Origin: an uncultured Methanomethylovorans sp.
GTDB lineage: Archaea > Halobacteriota > Methanosarcinia > Methanosarcinales > Methanosarcinaceae
Length of the DNA stretch: 23,932 nt
Direction of reading: 5' to 3'
Assembly: GCA_937968035.1 (NCBI GenBank)
Contig: CALBTS010000197.1
Location: 1 to 23,932, forward strand
Each line of letters starts with the position of its first letter. The stretch's first letter is position 1. The position numbers and the translations under genes are program-made. Below are positions 15,345-22,715 of the stretch, piece after piece. Below the pieces are notes generated by a model. It was not told where the DNA came from. It ran no database searches and saw nothing but the letters and a program-made list of their open reading frames with translations.

Positions 15345-16445
15345 ATGAGAGTAATAGTTATAGGTGGATTTCTGGGCAGTGGCAAGACCTCTACAATCAT
15401 AAGACTTGGTACAGAACTCAGCGCGCAGGGTAAAAAGGTCGCTATCATCGTAAACGAGATCGGTGAGATCGGGATCGATGGAGATGTTATTTCAAAATAC
15501 GGGTTGGATACCACTGAACTTACCAGTGGATGCATCTGTTGCAGTCTTAAGGTGAACATGAAGATCACTATCTCTCTGCTCATGAAGGATTTTCAGCCGG
15601 ATATTTTGCTAATTGAACCAACTGGTATAGCTTTTCCCCAGGTGATCAAAAATGAGATAAATCTGATGGACCTGAGAGGAACGGTGGTTGCACCGTTGGT
15701 CACACTCATAGATGGAAGCAGGTTCAAGCAGCTCATGAAGGAGGTAAAACATTTCTCTATGAGGCAGATCATTGATGCAGAGGTTTTGGGGATCAATAAG
15801 ATCGACCTTATGGAACCACGTCAGATACCTATTGTAGAAGCCTCGGTGCAGCAGCTTAATCCAAAGGCAAGTGTTATCCAGCTTTCTACAAAGCTGCAGG
15901 ATGAACATTGGTACAATTTTATCAGACTGATCTTAGAAGAAGATACAGCTGGAAAGATTACAGGTGAGCTTAGAACCGTTAGCCCGGAACTACAAGCATT
16001 GGAAGGGGAACAGTCAGTTGATGAGAGCATGGATTCCATAGAAGCTTCAGGGATCAGCAGTTATGCAACAGAGTTCATTGTGGATGGCGGGAATATACTT
16101 CCGGATGTTGCCAAGACAGTTGTACTGGAAACAATGGGATTGATCAAATCCAGGGTTCTGGAACACAGTCCTGAGTTTGTGGGTCACATTAAGATGTTCC
16201 TTGAAAATGGTAGCGAGACCGTGAAAATGAACATTACGGCCTATTACGAGGAACCGATCATGGAACTTATAAGTTCAAAGACCGAGGTGCCCAGGTTCAA
16301 GATATTGTCTGCAGTTTCCAATATTGATAAAATGGCTTTGATAGATATAGTTGATTCCAGTGTTGTCGAAGCATTTGCATTAAAAGGTATAGATGTCCAT
16401 AAAAAGAGCGGAAAGCATGAACATAACATTTCTTTGCGCTTATAA
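15345..16445 (+). CDS. CobW/P47K-type G3E GTPase
   Basis: A 366-residue G3E-family GTPase. Visible are the Walker A motif GGFLGSGKT (7-15), the metal-binding motif GCICC (C63, C65, C66), the Walker B-like DILLIEPTG and the guanine-specific NKID. The C-terminal half carries the CobW C-terminal-like region and a His-containing tail. COG0523 proteins load or insert metals (Zn, Co) into target enzymes. Coupled to ramA and upstream of the Zn/cobalt enzymes MtaB, MtaA and MtaC, it may serve one of these; the metal is not predictable. GGAAGG is eight bases before ATG 15345; the in-frame ATG 15330 overlaps that site and is unlikely. Confidence 0.88.
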   Translation: MRVIVIGGFLGSGKTSTIIRLGTELSAQGKKVAIIVNEIGEIGIDGDVISKYGLDTTELTSGCICCSLKVNMKITISLLMKDFQPDILLIEPTGIAFPQVIKNEINLMDLRGTVVAPLVTLIDGSRFKQLMKEVKHFSMRQIIDAEVLGINKIDLMEPRQIPIVEASVQQLNPKASVIQLSTKLQDEHWYNFIRLILEEDTAGKITGELRTVSPELQALEGEQSVDESMDSIEASGISSYATEFIVDGGNILPDVAKTVVLETMGLIKSRVLEHSPEFVGHIKMFLENGSETVKMNITAYYEEPIMELISSKTEVPRFKILSAVSNIDKMALIDIVDSSVVEAFALKGIDVHKKSGKHEHNISLRL

Positions 16446-16474
16446 TGTTCTCAGACCGCTGCAAAGATCATCTA

Positions 16475-16570
16475 TCTTCACTTTTTTAATTCTTTTTAAG
16501 ACTAAGCGAAATTGTGCATGTATTTATACGTTTTGCTCTATTGGATTGGTCCTTTTTTTATCAAAAAAAC
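16475..16570 (+). terminator. T-tracts after the ramA-GTPase operon
   Basis: Runs of T occur at 16482-16487, 16493-16497 and 16553-16559. The last belongs to a 7-bp TTTTTTT/AAAAAAA inverted repeat. Together they are a plausible archaeal termination zone. Confidence 0.4.
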
Positions 16571-17000
16571 TCTCTGCCAGTAAAATGTCCTATATATTTC
16601 TTTTGGTAAAGCGGTTTTTAACAAACTAAATTATATTTAACTATACTCTCTTTTTTTTCTTAAAAAACAAAACAAGTTTTGTGTCTAAGCATGCTGTTGA
16701 TAATTTGGTATATAAATAAATCTGAGCCAGTTTATATGCGATATATCTGTTTACTGGGATATTTCTATTACTATTCAAATAGAGGGTTTTCAAAGCTTTT
16801 TATTTATTAAAAGTTCTATTATCAGCTTTAAATCAGAATATAGTGTATTAGGTGCAGTAAAATGTGTTTCAGCGTTTCTTTAACTCTTATTTTTATTAAG
16901 CAATGCTAAAGTATTACTACATTTTAAAAAATAGATTTTTATTAAAATTATCCGGTATAATCGATTAAAATGTGGCTGCAAAAGAGGCTTTAACCGCAAT

Positions 17001-17010
17001 ACTTATATGT
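17001..17010 (+). promoter_or_regulatory. Probable mtaCB promoter TATA box
   Basis: ACTTATATGT lies about 170 bp before the mtaC start. Initiation about 25 bp downstream gives a leader near 145 nt, in line with the long leaders reported for Methanosarcina mtaCB operons. Confidence 0.5.
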
Positions 17011-17046
17011 GCAGTAATTGTACTTGCTTGTGTGGAAAGAAAGGAG

Positions 17047-17152
17047 AACAGGTAGAAGGTGTTAGGTGTAAGGGGAGAGATCTCATTACAACTTCATCTG
17101 CCTGTTATCTGACTGCCACATGTTTAAGTTGCAGTGCATTTATGCGTGCAAC
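17047..17152 (+). promoter_or_regulatory. Structured mtaC leader: two stem candidates
   Basis: AACAGGTAGA (17047-17056) can pair with TCTGCCTGTT (17097-17106) as a 10-bp stem with one G-U pair. GTTGCA (17128-17133) pairs with TGCAAC (17147-17152), with an inner GCA/TGC continuation. The second hairpin ends 10 nt before the AAGGAGGT ribosome binding site. Roles in mRNA stability or translation control are possible. Confidence 0.45.
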
Positions 17153-17162
17153 ATGAAACAAT

Positions 17163-17170
17163 AAGGAGGT
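17163..17170 (+). promoter_or_regulatory. Consensus ribosome binding site of mtaC
   Basis: AAGGAGGT, fully complementary to the archaeal anti-Shine-Dalgarno sequence, sits six bases before the mtaC ATG. It is the strongest ribosome binding site in the window and fits very high expression. Confidence 0.8.
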
Positions 17171-17176
17171 AAATAA

Positions 17177-17938
17177 ATGGATTTAGACCCCAGTAAAATA
17201 CTAATTAGGTACAATGTGCAGAAGGAGAAAGCACAGACACCTGAGGACATGGCCGCTGAGAAATATCCAAAAGCTGAGCCAGCCAAGACAATTTCCAAGG
17301 CAATATTCGAGGGTGAAGAGGACGATGTCGTCGAAGGCCTCAAGAAAGCAGTTGCTTCCGGTGCAAACCCAATCAAGATGATTGACGATGTACTGATGCC
17401 AGGCATGAAGATCGTCACTGACCTGTATGACCAGGGTGTCATTTTCCTGCCAAACGTCATGATGTCTGCAGACGCAATGCTTGCAGGTATCGAATTCTGT
17501 AAGGAGAAATCCGGTTCAGCCCCAACTCCAAAGGGTACGATCGTATGCCACGTTGCAGAGGGTGACGTTCACGACATCGGTAAGACCATCGTTGCAGCCC
17601 TGTTAAGAGCAGCAGGCTATGCAGTAGTGGACCTTGGCCGTGATGTCCCAGTAGATGAGGTCATTGCAGCTGTAAAGAAAGAGAAACCAATGATGGTTAC
17701 CGGTACAGCACTGATGACAACAACAATGTATGCCTTTAAGGAAGTAAACGACAGGCTCCTTGAAGCTGGCATAAAGGTACCATTCCAGTGTGGTGGCGGA
17801 GCTGTGAACCAGGACTTCGTAGTCACATATGAGCTTGGTGTCTATGGTGAGGAAGCCGCAAATGCCCCACAGATGGCAGATATGATCCTCGCAGGAAAGA
17901 GCTTGAAGCAGCTGAAGGAACACTTCCACATGCACTAA
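17177..17938 (+). CDS. mtaC: Methanol corrinoid protein MtaC
   Basis: A 253-residue cobalamin carrier of the methanol:coenzyme M methyltransferase system. Residues 35-112 form the four-helix cap domain and about 118-245 the Rossmann-like B12 domain. The latter has the base-off ligand motif EGDVHDIG (H132, equivalent to His136 of M. barkeri MtaC), the GTALMTTTM loop and CGGGAV near the dimethylbenzimidazole tail pocket. The cobalt cycles between Co(I) and methyl-Co(III), taking methyl from methanol on MtaB and passing it to MtaA. mtaB begins 14 bp downstream. The codon choice is restricted (nearly all prolines CCA) and GC is clearly higher than in neighbours, as expected for an abundant protein. 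Confidence 0.97.
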   Translation: MDLDPSKILIRYNVQKEKAQTPEDMAAEKYPKAEPAKTISKAIFEGEEDDVVEGLKKAVASGANPIKMIDDVLMPGMKIVTDLYDQGVIFLPNVMMSADAMLAGIEFCKEKSGSAPTPKGTIVCHVAEGDVHDIGKTIVAALLRAAGYAVVDLGRDVPVDEVIAAVKKEKPMMVTGTALMTTTMYAFKEVNDRLLEAGIKVPFQCGGGAVNQDFVVTYELGVYGEEAANAPQMADMILAGKSLKQLKEHFHMH

Positions 17939-17952
17939 ATGAGGTGACAATA

Positions 17953-19344
17953 ATGACAGTAAAAAGATACACTGAAATGGCATACAGCAAGGCCGACGAC
18001 ATGCTCTTCGGTAACGCAAAGCACCCAGTAAAGGCAAAGTTAGGTCTGGAAGTCGGTGCCGGCTATGTTACAGCCGAGGTTAACTATGCACCAAGGCCAG
18101 AGGCCGGACAGTCCAAGGAGAAACTCGTCTCCGAATACCGCAGGCTCACAACTGACATCCTTGCAAGGGCTGTACAGATTGGTTTCCCATCTATCTCACT
18201 CGAGACAGAACACGTGCAGCAGATGACCAACAACCCATCATGGGGAGGCGAAATCGCCCACGTCCAGAAGACCATTCTTGAAGAATACCACGAAGAGTAC
18301 GGCATAAAGTGCGGTCTCAGGCACACCCCTGGTGACATCCGTGAAGAGCGCGACTACCTTGCACTTATCGGTTCAAAGTACGACCTGCTCATGGAATCCT
18401 TCGAAGCAGTTGCAGAAGGCGGAGCAGACTTCCTGTCCATTGAGACAATGGGTGGAAAAGAAGTCCTCGACTACGCTATCCTGAGAAACGATGTACCAGG
18501 CCTGATCTACTCAATAGGATGCCTCGGCTCCCTTGACATGACCATGATCTGGCAGGACATTGCAAAGATCGCCCAGAAGAAGGGTGTAATACCAGCTGGT
18601 GACACAGACTGTTCACAGGCAAACACTGCAATGTTCATTGCAGGCGGACTGCTTGACAAGAACCTTGCTCACACCCTGGCAATCATTGCAAGGACCATCT
18701 CTGCAGGAAGGACACTCTGTGGATATGAAGCAGGTGCAAAGGGTCCAGGTAAGGACTGCGGATACGAGAACACTATCGTAAAGTCCATAGCTGGTGTACC
18801 AATAGCCCAGGAAGGAAAGTCTGCAACATGTGCACACGCCGATGTCATGGGTAACCTGACAATGCAGTGCTGTGACTTCTGGTCCAACGAGTCTGTCGAA
18901 TACCACGGTGAGTTCGGTGGTACCTCTGTCCAGTGCTGGGCACAGACCCTGAGCATGGATGCAGCTCTCATGAACGTTGCACTCAACACCGGAAACGGCA
19001 AGTTGCTCCGTGACATGATGATGATGTCCGACAGATACAGAGACCCACAGGGATATGTGCTTGCATACGACAACGCATGGAAGGTTGGTCAGGCAATTTC
19101 CAAGAACGGAAACGACCTGTACCTGCGTTCAAAGGCCGCTGCAGTTGAGACCGTAAAGATCCTGAATGCTGCAAAGGCTGAGGGCAAGCTCCAGATGTCC
19201 CGCTTCGAGATAAATGCACTTGCTGACGCAGAGAAGGCAATCAATGCACTTACCGACGAAAAGGACAAGTTCATGAGCGACATGCTCGCCCTGTACAAGT
19301 CAGAAGTAAAAGTATTCAAGCCAGAAGCGAACTACAAGTTCTAA
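17953..19344 (+). CDS. mtaB: Methanol:corrinoid methyltransferase MtaB
   Basis: A 463-residue TIM-barrel zinc enzyme that activates methanol and methylates Co(I)-MtaC. With the start at ATG 17953 the residues corresponding to the zinc ligands known in M. barkeri MtaB fall at the same numbers: Glu164 (SIETMGG), Cys220 (GDTDCSQ) and Cys269 (GKDCGYE). This both confirms the identity and supports this start. GAGGTGA five bases upstream agrees; a GTG at 17944 is in frame but overlaps that site. It forms a two-gene operon with mtaC and shares its biased codon use and raised GC. The enzyme is cytoplasmic, in complex with MtaC. Confidence 0.98.
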   Translation: MTVKRYTEMAYSKADDMLFGNAKHPVKAKLGLEVGAGYVTAEVNYAPRPEAGQSKEKLVSEYRRLTTDILARAVQIGFPSISLETEHVQQMTNNPSWGGEIAHVQKTILEEYHEEYGIKCGLRHTPGDIREERDYLALIGSKYDLLMESFEAVAEGGADFLSIETMGGKEVLDYAILRNDVPGLIYSIGCLGSLDMTMIWQDIAKIAQKKGVIPAGDTDCSQANTAMFIAGGLLDKNLAHTLAIIARTISAGRTLCGYEAGAKGPGKDCGYENTIVKSIAGVPIAQEGKSATCAHADVMGNLTMQCCDFWSNESVEYHGEFGGTSVQCWAQTLSMDAALMNVALNTGNGKLLRDMMMMSDRYRDPQGYVLAYDNAWKVGQAISKNGNDLYLRSKAAAVETVKILNAAKAEGKLQMSRFEINALADAEKAINALTDEKDKFMSDMLALYKSEVKVFKPEANYKF

Positions 19345-19349
19345 ACTTG

Positions 19350-19376
19350 AGTTCCTTCCTTTTTTTCTTTTTTTTG
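19350..19376 (+). terminator. T-rich terminator of mtaCB
   Basis: A pyrimidine-rich tract containing a T7 and a T8 run begins a few bases after the mtaB stop, a typical archaeal oligo-T terminator between convergent genes. Confidence 0.6.
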
Positions 19377-19446
19377 CTACAATTCATTCTATAGTTGATG
19401 CTGTCTTTTATTTAAGAAAAGTATATTTCGAATTAAATTGTTATTG

Positions 19447-21378
19447 TTAATTACTCTGTTTTTTAGGATAACCTACAGCCATAATTACAATTCTCGTTTC
19501 AAGAGGAGCATGTTTCCAGTCCTCAGGAGAAAAAGTTTGCTGAGAGAATTCTATCTCCATATTATGTCGGCTGACTCCACAATCATCCATGTACTCATTT
19601 GCAATTTTATTTCCAAGTGTCTTTGCATAATCAAGAGCATCATTATAGGTTTCAAGCTTGTGCCTTCCCAATGGAGAAAAAACCAAGTAGTTTTGATCAG
19701 GTTCCGACACTGAAAAGGGTCTGATAAACATTTCAACTCTTTTAATACCCTTTCCAAACAGAGCACCAACTGCATTACCAACCGCTGCATGTTCCGGTAT
19801 CTGGATATCGGCATCCACTATCCTTGAAAGGTCATCTTCAAATGAAGCGACTGGTCCTCCCAGCATCACTACCGGAATATCGAGCTTGAAACGAGCGGGG
19901 AAGTCACCATTGACTATCTGCTCTATTCCTTTTCTATCGACATCCTTCAGCAGGAACGACATCAGATCAAATGCAATGCTATGTGTCATTTTCTCTTTTA
20001 CGGCAACTGCAAATTCCACAGCATCCATTTTAGCAAGGCGGGAAAATTGATTTGCTCCTATCAACGAGGCTTCCACGTTCCAGCGGGTATATTCGCCAAG
20101 TATATGCAACGCATCGGTGGGGGTAAAGCCAATAGGCTGTATCAGTCTTTTACTTATAAGGCTATCAAGTATGACCGAGGAAGGATATTTACGAGAGGAA
20201 GATGCGATCTCTTCAAGAATCAATGGCTCATTTCTTATAGCAGCCAGTACTTCGGTTTCAAATTCATCTAGCTCTATCGGATCAAAACCTGTTCTCACGT
20301 ACAGCCTTGCTGGCTGAATGTTCATGTCCAATGAACTGCGGGAAGGTATCAGGCATCTCTTCAGTTTTTCAATGAACGCTGGATATCTTTCTGCCGCAAG
20401 GCATAGGGGTATGACCCTTCTGGGGCCAATGAAGATATGCTTACTTTTTATCCATACCTGGCTATCGCCGCCAAGTGCCAAGGTTTCCATCCTGGTAGCT
20501 CTTACCCTTGTCTTCCAGCCTCCCACGATCGCACCTGTGTCAGTGAGCTCCGGTACACCCTTTATAACGCTTGATACATCCGTACTGGTTCCTCCTACAT
20601 CAACTACTGTACATGTATCCAGGTTGCATAGATAAGAAGCACCAACAAGACTTGCCGCAGGGCCTGAAAAGATTGACTCTATTGGTTTTTTCAGTGCTTC
20701 ATTTATACCTATCGCGGTCCCATCGCATTTCAGCATTATAAGCCTTGCTTTCATTTCCCTTCTTTTTATCTCGTTGATCATCGAGCTTATAAAACTGCGG
20801 CAAATAGGCAAAAGCTGGGCGTTAAGCGCTGCAGTGACAGCCCTTTCATAGGCTCCAAGATCCTGGGAGAGTTCGTGACCACATGCGACCGGTAATCCGG
20901 TGACATCATTTACAATGTCCCTAATGGCAAGTTCGTGCTCAGGGTTTCGGATGCTAAAAAAAGAAGATACTGCAAAGGCAGATACTGATCCTTTTACCCT
21001 CAAAGCAAAATCTTTTACCGCATCTATATCAAGGGGTATCGTTTCTTCTCCATCGAACGTGTGGCCACCCGATATTACTGTATAATGTTTTGCAGGATAT
21101 GTTCCTCTGGTTGGATGATCACCTACCAAGATCAGAGCAACCGGACTCCCTGTTCCTTCAAGTACCGTATTAGTTGCGAGTGTGGTTGAAACAGATACAA
21201 GGCTTACTTTATCCAGATCATCAGTTCGAAGGCCGTCGATAGCATCGCGAATTCCTATTATGAGATCAGGGTAGGTGGTAAGAGCCTTACTTGTGGCCAC
21301 AATAGAACCATCAGTATCTCTTACAAGGACTGCATCTGTATACGTTCCTCCGGCATCAATCCCAAGGCTGAATTTCAT
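19447..21378 (-). CDS. HyuA-type hydantoinase/oxoprolinase family ATPase
   Basis: A 643-residue protein of the hydantoinase A/oxoprolinase family, an ASKHA-fold group. The N-terminus has the phosphate-1 loop GIDAGGTYTDAVLV; mid-protein there are VSTTLATNTVLEG, SGPAASLVGA and VVDVGGTSTDVSSV; the C-terminal half has VVMLGGP and AVGNAVGAL. Family members hydrolyse ATP to open or form lactam-type rings, usually with a HyuB partner, but no HyuB is visible here. Its place between mtaB and mtaA suggests a link to methylotrophy, for example another activation ATPase, but that is speculative. GTGA eight bases before ATG 21378 supports the start. It lies behind mtaA on the same strand, but a strong terminator separates them. 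Confidence 0.85.
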   Translation of the reverse strand: MKFSLGIDAGGTYTDAVLVRDTDGSIVATSKALTTYPDLIIGIRDAIDGLRTDDLDKVSLVSVSTTLATNTVLEGTGSPVALILVGDHPTRGTYPAKHYTVISGGHTFDGEETIPLDIDAVKDFALRVKGSVSAFAVSSFFSIRNPEHELAIRDIVNDVTGLPVACGHELSQDLGAYERAVTAALNAQLLPICRSFISSMINEIKRREMKARLIMLKCDGTAIGINEALKKPIESIFSGPAASLVGASYLCNLDTCTVVDVGGTSTDVSSVIKGVPELTDTGAIVGGWKTRVRATRMETLALGGDSQVWIKSKHIFIGPRRVIPLCLAAERYPAFIEKLKRCLIPSRSSLDMNIQPARLYVRTGFDPIELDEFETEVLAAIRNEPLILEEIASSSRKYPSSVILDSLISKRLIQPIGFTPTDALHILGEYTRWNVEASLIGANQFSRLAKMDAVEFAVAVKEKMTHSIAFDLMSFLLKDVDRKGIEQIVNGDFPARFKLDIPVVMLGGPVASFEDDLSRIVDADIQIPEHAAVGNAVGALFGKGIKRVEMFIRPFSVSEPDQNYLVFSPLGRHKLETYNDALDYAKTLGNKIANEYMDDCGVSRHNMEIEFSQQTFSPEDWKHAPLETRIVIMAVGYPKKQSN

Positions 21379-21469
21379 AATAGGTCACTTATCTCTGATA
21401 ATTGATATTTTGAACGGGAGTATGGTTTTTGAGTAAATAATAGACTAATAAGTAAAATGCAGATACATT

Positions 21470-21503
21470 TAAAAAAGAAAGGTATGTGGTCATGAAGACC
21501 ACA
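21470..21503 (-). terminator. Hairpin plus T-tract terminator of mtaA
   Basis: On the minus strand TGTGGTC pairs perfectly with GACCACA around a 5-nt loop (21485-21503). It starts 14 bp after the mtaA stop and is followed by a run of mostly T. The form is like a bacterial intrinsic terminator. It should isolate mtaA from the HyuA-type gene. Confidence 0.65.
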
Positions 21504-21517
21504 GATGGGGAACGGGT

Positions 21518-22537
21518 TTACTTGTAGAATGCGTCTCTTGCAGCGACCATTGCCTTAAGGTTGGCAACAGGGGTGTCCGGTGCAATACCACAGCCAGGTG
21601 CAAGTACATCCACGCCTGCCTTAAGAGCAGTTGTAACTGCTTCATTTACCTTGTCAGGTGTGCCTTGAAGCAGAACGAAGGGGCTTGACACGTTTCCGCA
21701 AATGGATACTTTGCCTGCAACCTTTGCCTTTGCGCCTGCCATATCCTTTACCTTCTCTTCGATGCTGATAGAAGCAAACCCGCAGTCAGCCATTGCTGGA
21801 ATGATCGGTGTGACATCACCGCAGATGTGGAGGATCATTGGAACCTTTACTGCTGCTGAGAACTTCTGAAGCCTTGGCTTAAGGTCTGCTTCAAAGGCAG
21901 CCGGTGCCATGAGGTCAGGAGAAGCTACTGGGTCTGGTACACTGATAACATCTGCACCAGCATCTGCCAGAGCATTTGCGTATGCAATACATGCGTCAGT
22001 TGCGAAGTCGAGTATAGCGTTGTATGAAGCTTTGTCCTTTATGGACCATTTCATGAACCTCTTAACACCGCAGAGGTCTGATGCAAGGGTGATCGGTCCT
22101 TCCATACCTGCTATCACAGGGACCTTGCCGCCTGTCTTCTCTTTAAGGATCTTCATTGCTTCCAGCACAGCAGGGATCCTGCCCTGTTCAAGAAGGTTCT
22201 CAGGCATTTTCAGGTTTTCGACACTGTCAGGGTATGGGTGTGCTGTAACAGATGGCTGTCTGTTCTTTGTACCCATGTTGACCTCACAGCCCATTGCCTG
22301 AGCAAGAACTGTAAGACAGTATGGTGCTCTTACGCCCTCAAGGCCACATACCTCGTATGAAGCGTATGCGAGTTCTGCCATGAGCTTTGCATCGCTGTGT
22401 GCTTCTGGCCATGCAGCGCCTGTCTTGTCCATGAGCTCGACAATAGCGGTCTGTGTAACTGACAGAACTGGGACCTTGTCGACTTCCTCACATTTCAATG
22501 CTTTTAAAAACCTTTCCTTCATGTTTAAGTCGCTCAT
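21518..22537 (-). CDS. mtaA: Methylcobalamin:coenzyme M methyltransferase MtaA
   Basis: A 339-residue zinc enzyme of the uroporphyrinogen decarboxylase fold that moves methyl from MtaC to coenzyme M. The zinc ligands are H237-x-C239 in LHICGD and C316 in APGCGIAP. MtaA is preferred over the methylamine paralogue MtbA because stretches such as MGCEVNMGTKNRQPSVT and RFMKWSIK agree with M. barkeri MtaA as I recall it, and because mtaCB is next door. The length equals the family norm. GGAG and AAGGA lie upstream of ATG 22537. A short leader from the TATA at 22591-22600 and a strong terminator make it a one-gene transcript. Confidence 0.95.
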   Translation of the reverse strand: MSDLNMKERFLKALKCEEVDKVPVLSVTQTAIVELMDKTGAAWPEAHSDAKLMAELAYASYEVCGLEGVRAPYCLTVLAQAMGCEVNMGTKNRQPSVTAHPYPDSVENLKMPENLLEQGRIPAVLEAMKILKEKTGGKVPVIAGMEGPITLASDLCGVKRFMKWSIKDKASYNAILDFATDACIAYANALADAGADVISVPDPVASPDLMAPAAFEADLKPRLQKFSAAVKVPMILHICGDVTPIIPAMADCGFASISIEEKVKDMAGAKAKVAGKVSICGNVSSPFVLLQGTPDKVNEAVTTALKAGVDVLAPGCGIAPDTPVANLKAMVAARDAFYK

Positions 22538-22590
22538 AATTAATCCTTCTCTCCAATTAAAGAGTTAGTCACCTGAATTTGCAATACATC

Positions 22591-22600
22591 AAATATAAAA
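22591..22600 (-). promoter_or_regulatory. TATA box for mtaA
   Basis: TTTTATATTT on the minus strand lies about 55 bp before the mtaA ATG, giving a leader of about 30 nt. A perfect 14-bp palindrome (GAAATATATATTTC, 22629-22642) just upstream is a second TATA-like tract or an operator. Confidence 0.5.
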
Positions 22601-22715
22601 CTATTGGGAATAGTGCTTTATACTGGACGAAATATATATTTCTGCTCAACAACTGCAGAATACGTTTATAAAACCGGTTTCCATTCTTTGGAATTAGAGC
22701 GTTTACCTGCAATTA

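Larger units (their letters stand above)
16446..17176. other. 731-bp AT-rich control region upstream of mtaCB
   Basis: No credible gene is present; a 78-codon frame at 16393-16629 overlaps the GTPase end and looks random. The region contains the terminator T-tracts, a 7-bp inverted repeat around AA (ACAAAAC/GTTTTGT, 16667-16682), TATA-like tracts near 16708-16718 and 16731-16745, and the likely mtaC promoter at 17001-17010. Large upstream regions are usual for mtaCB operons, which are strongly regulated by methanol. No msr-type regulator gene is in the window. Confidence 0.6.

Noticed and set aside
16393..16629. 78-codon plus-strand frame after the G3E GTPase
   Set aside because: It overlaps the GTPase end in another frame and runs through T-tract terminators; its composition is not protein-like.
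21518..22537. Assignment as MtbA (methylamine-specific paralogue) instead of MtaA
   Set aside because: Internal stretches agree with MtaA as I recall it, and mtaCB is adjacent. A phylogenetic tree would settle it.
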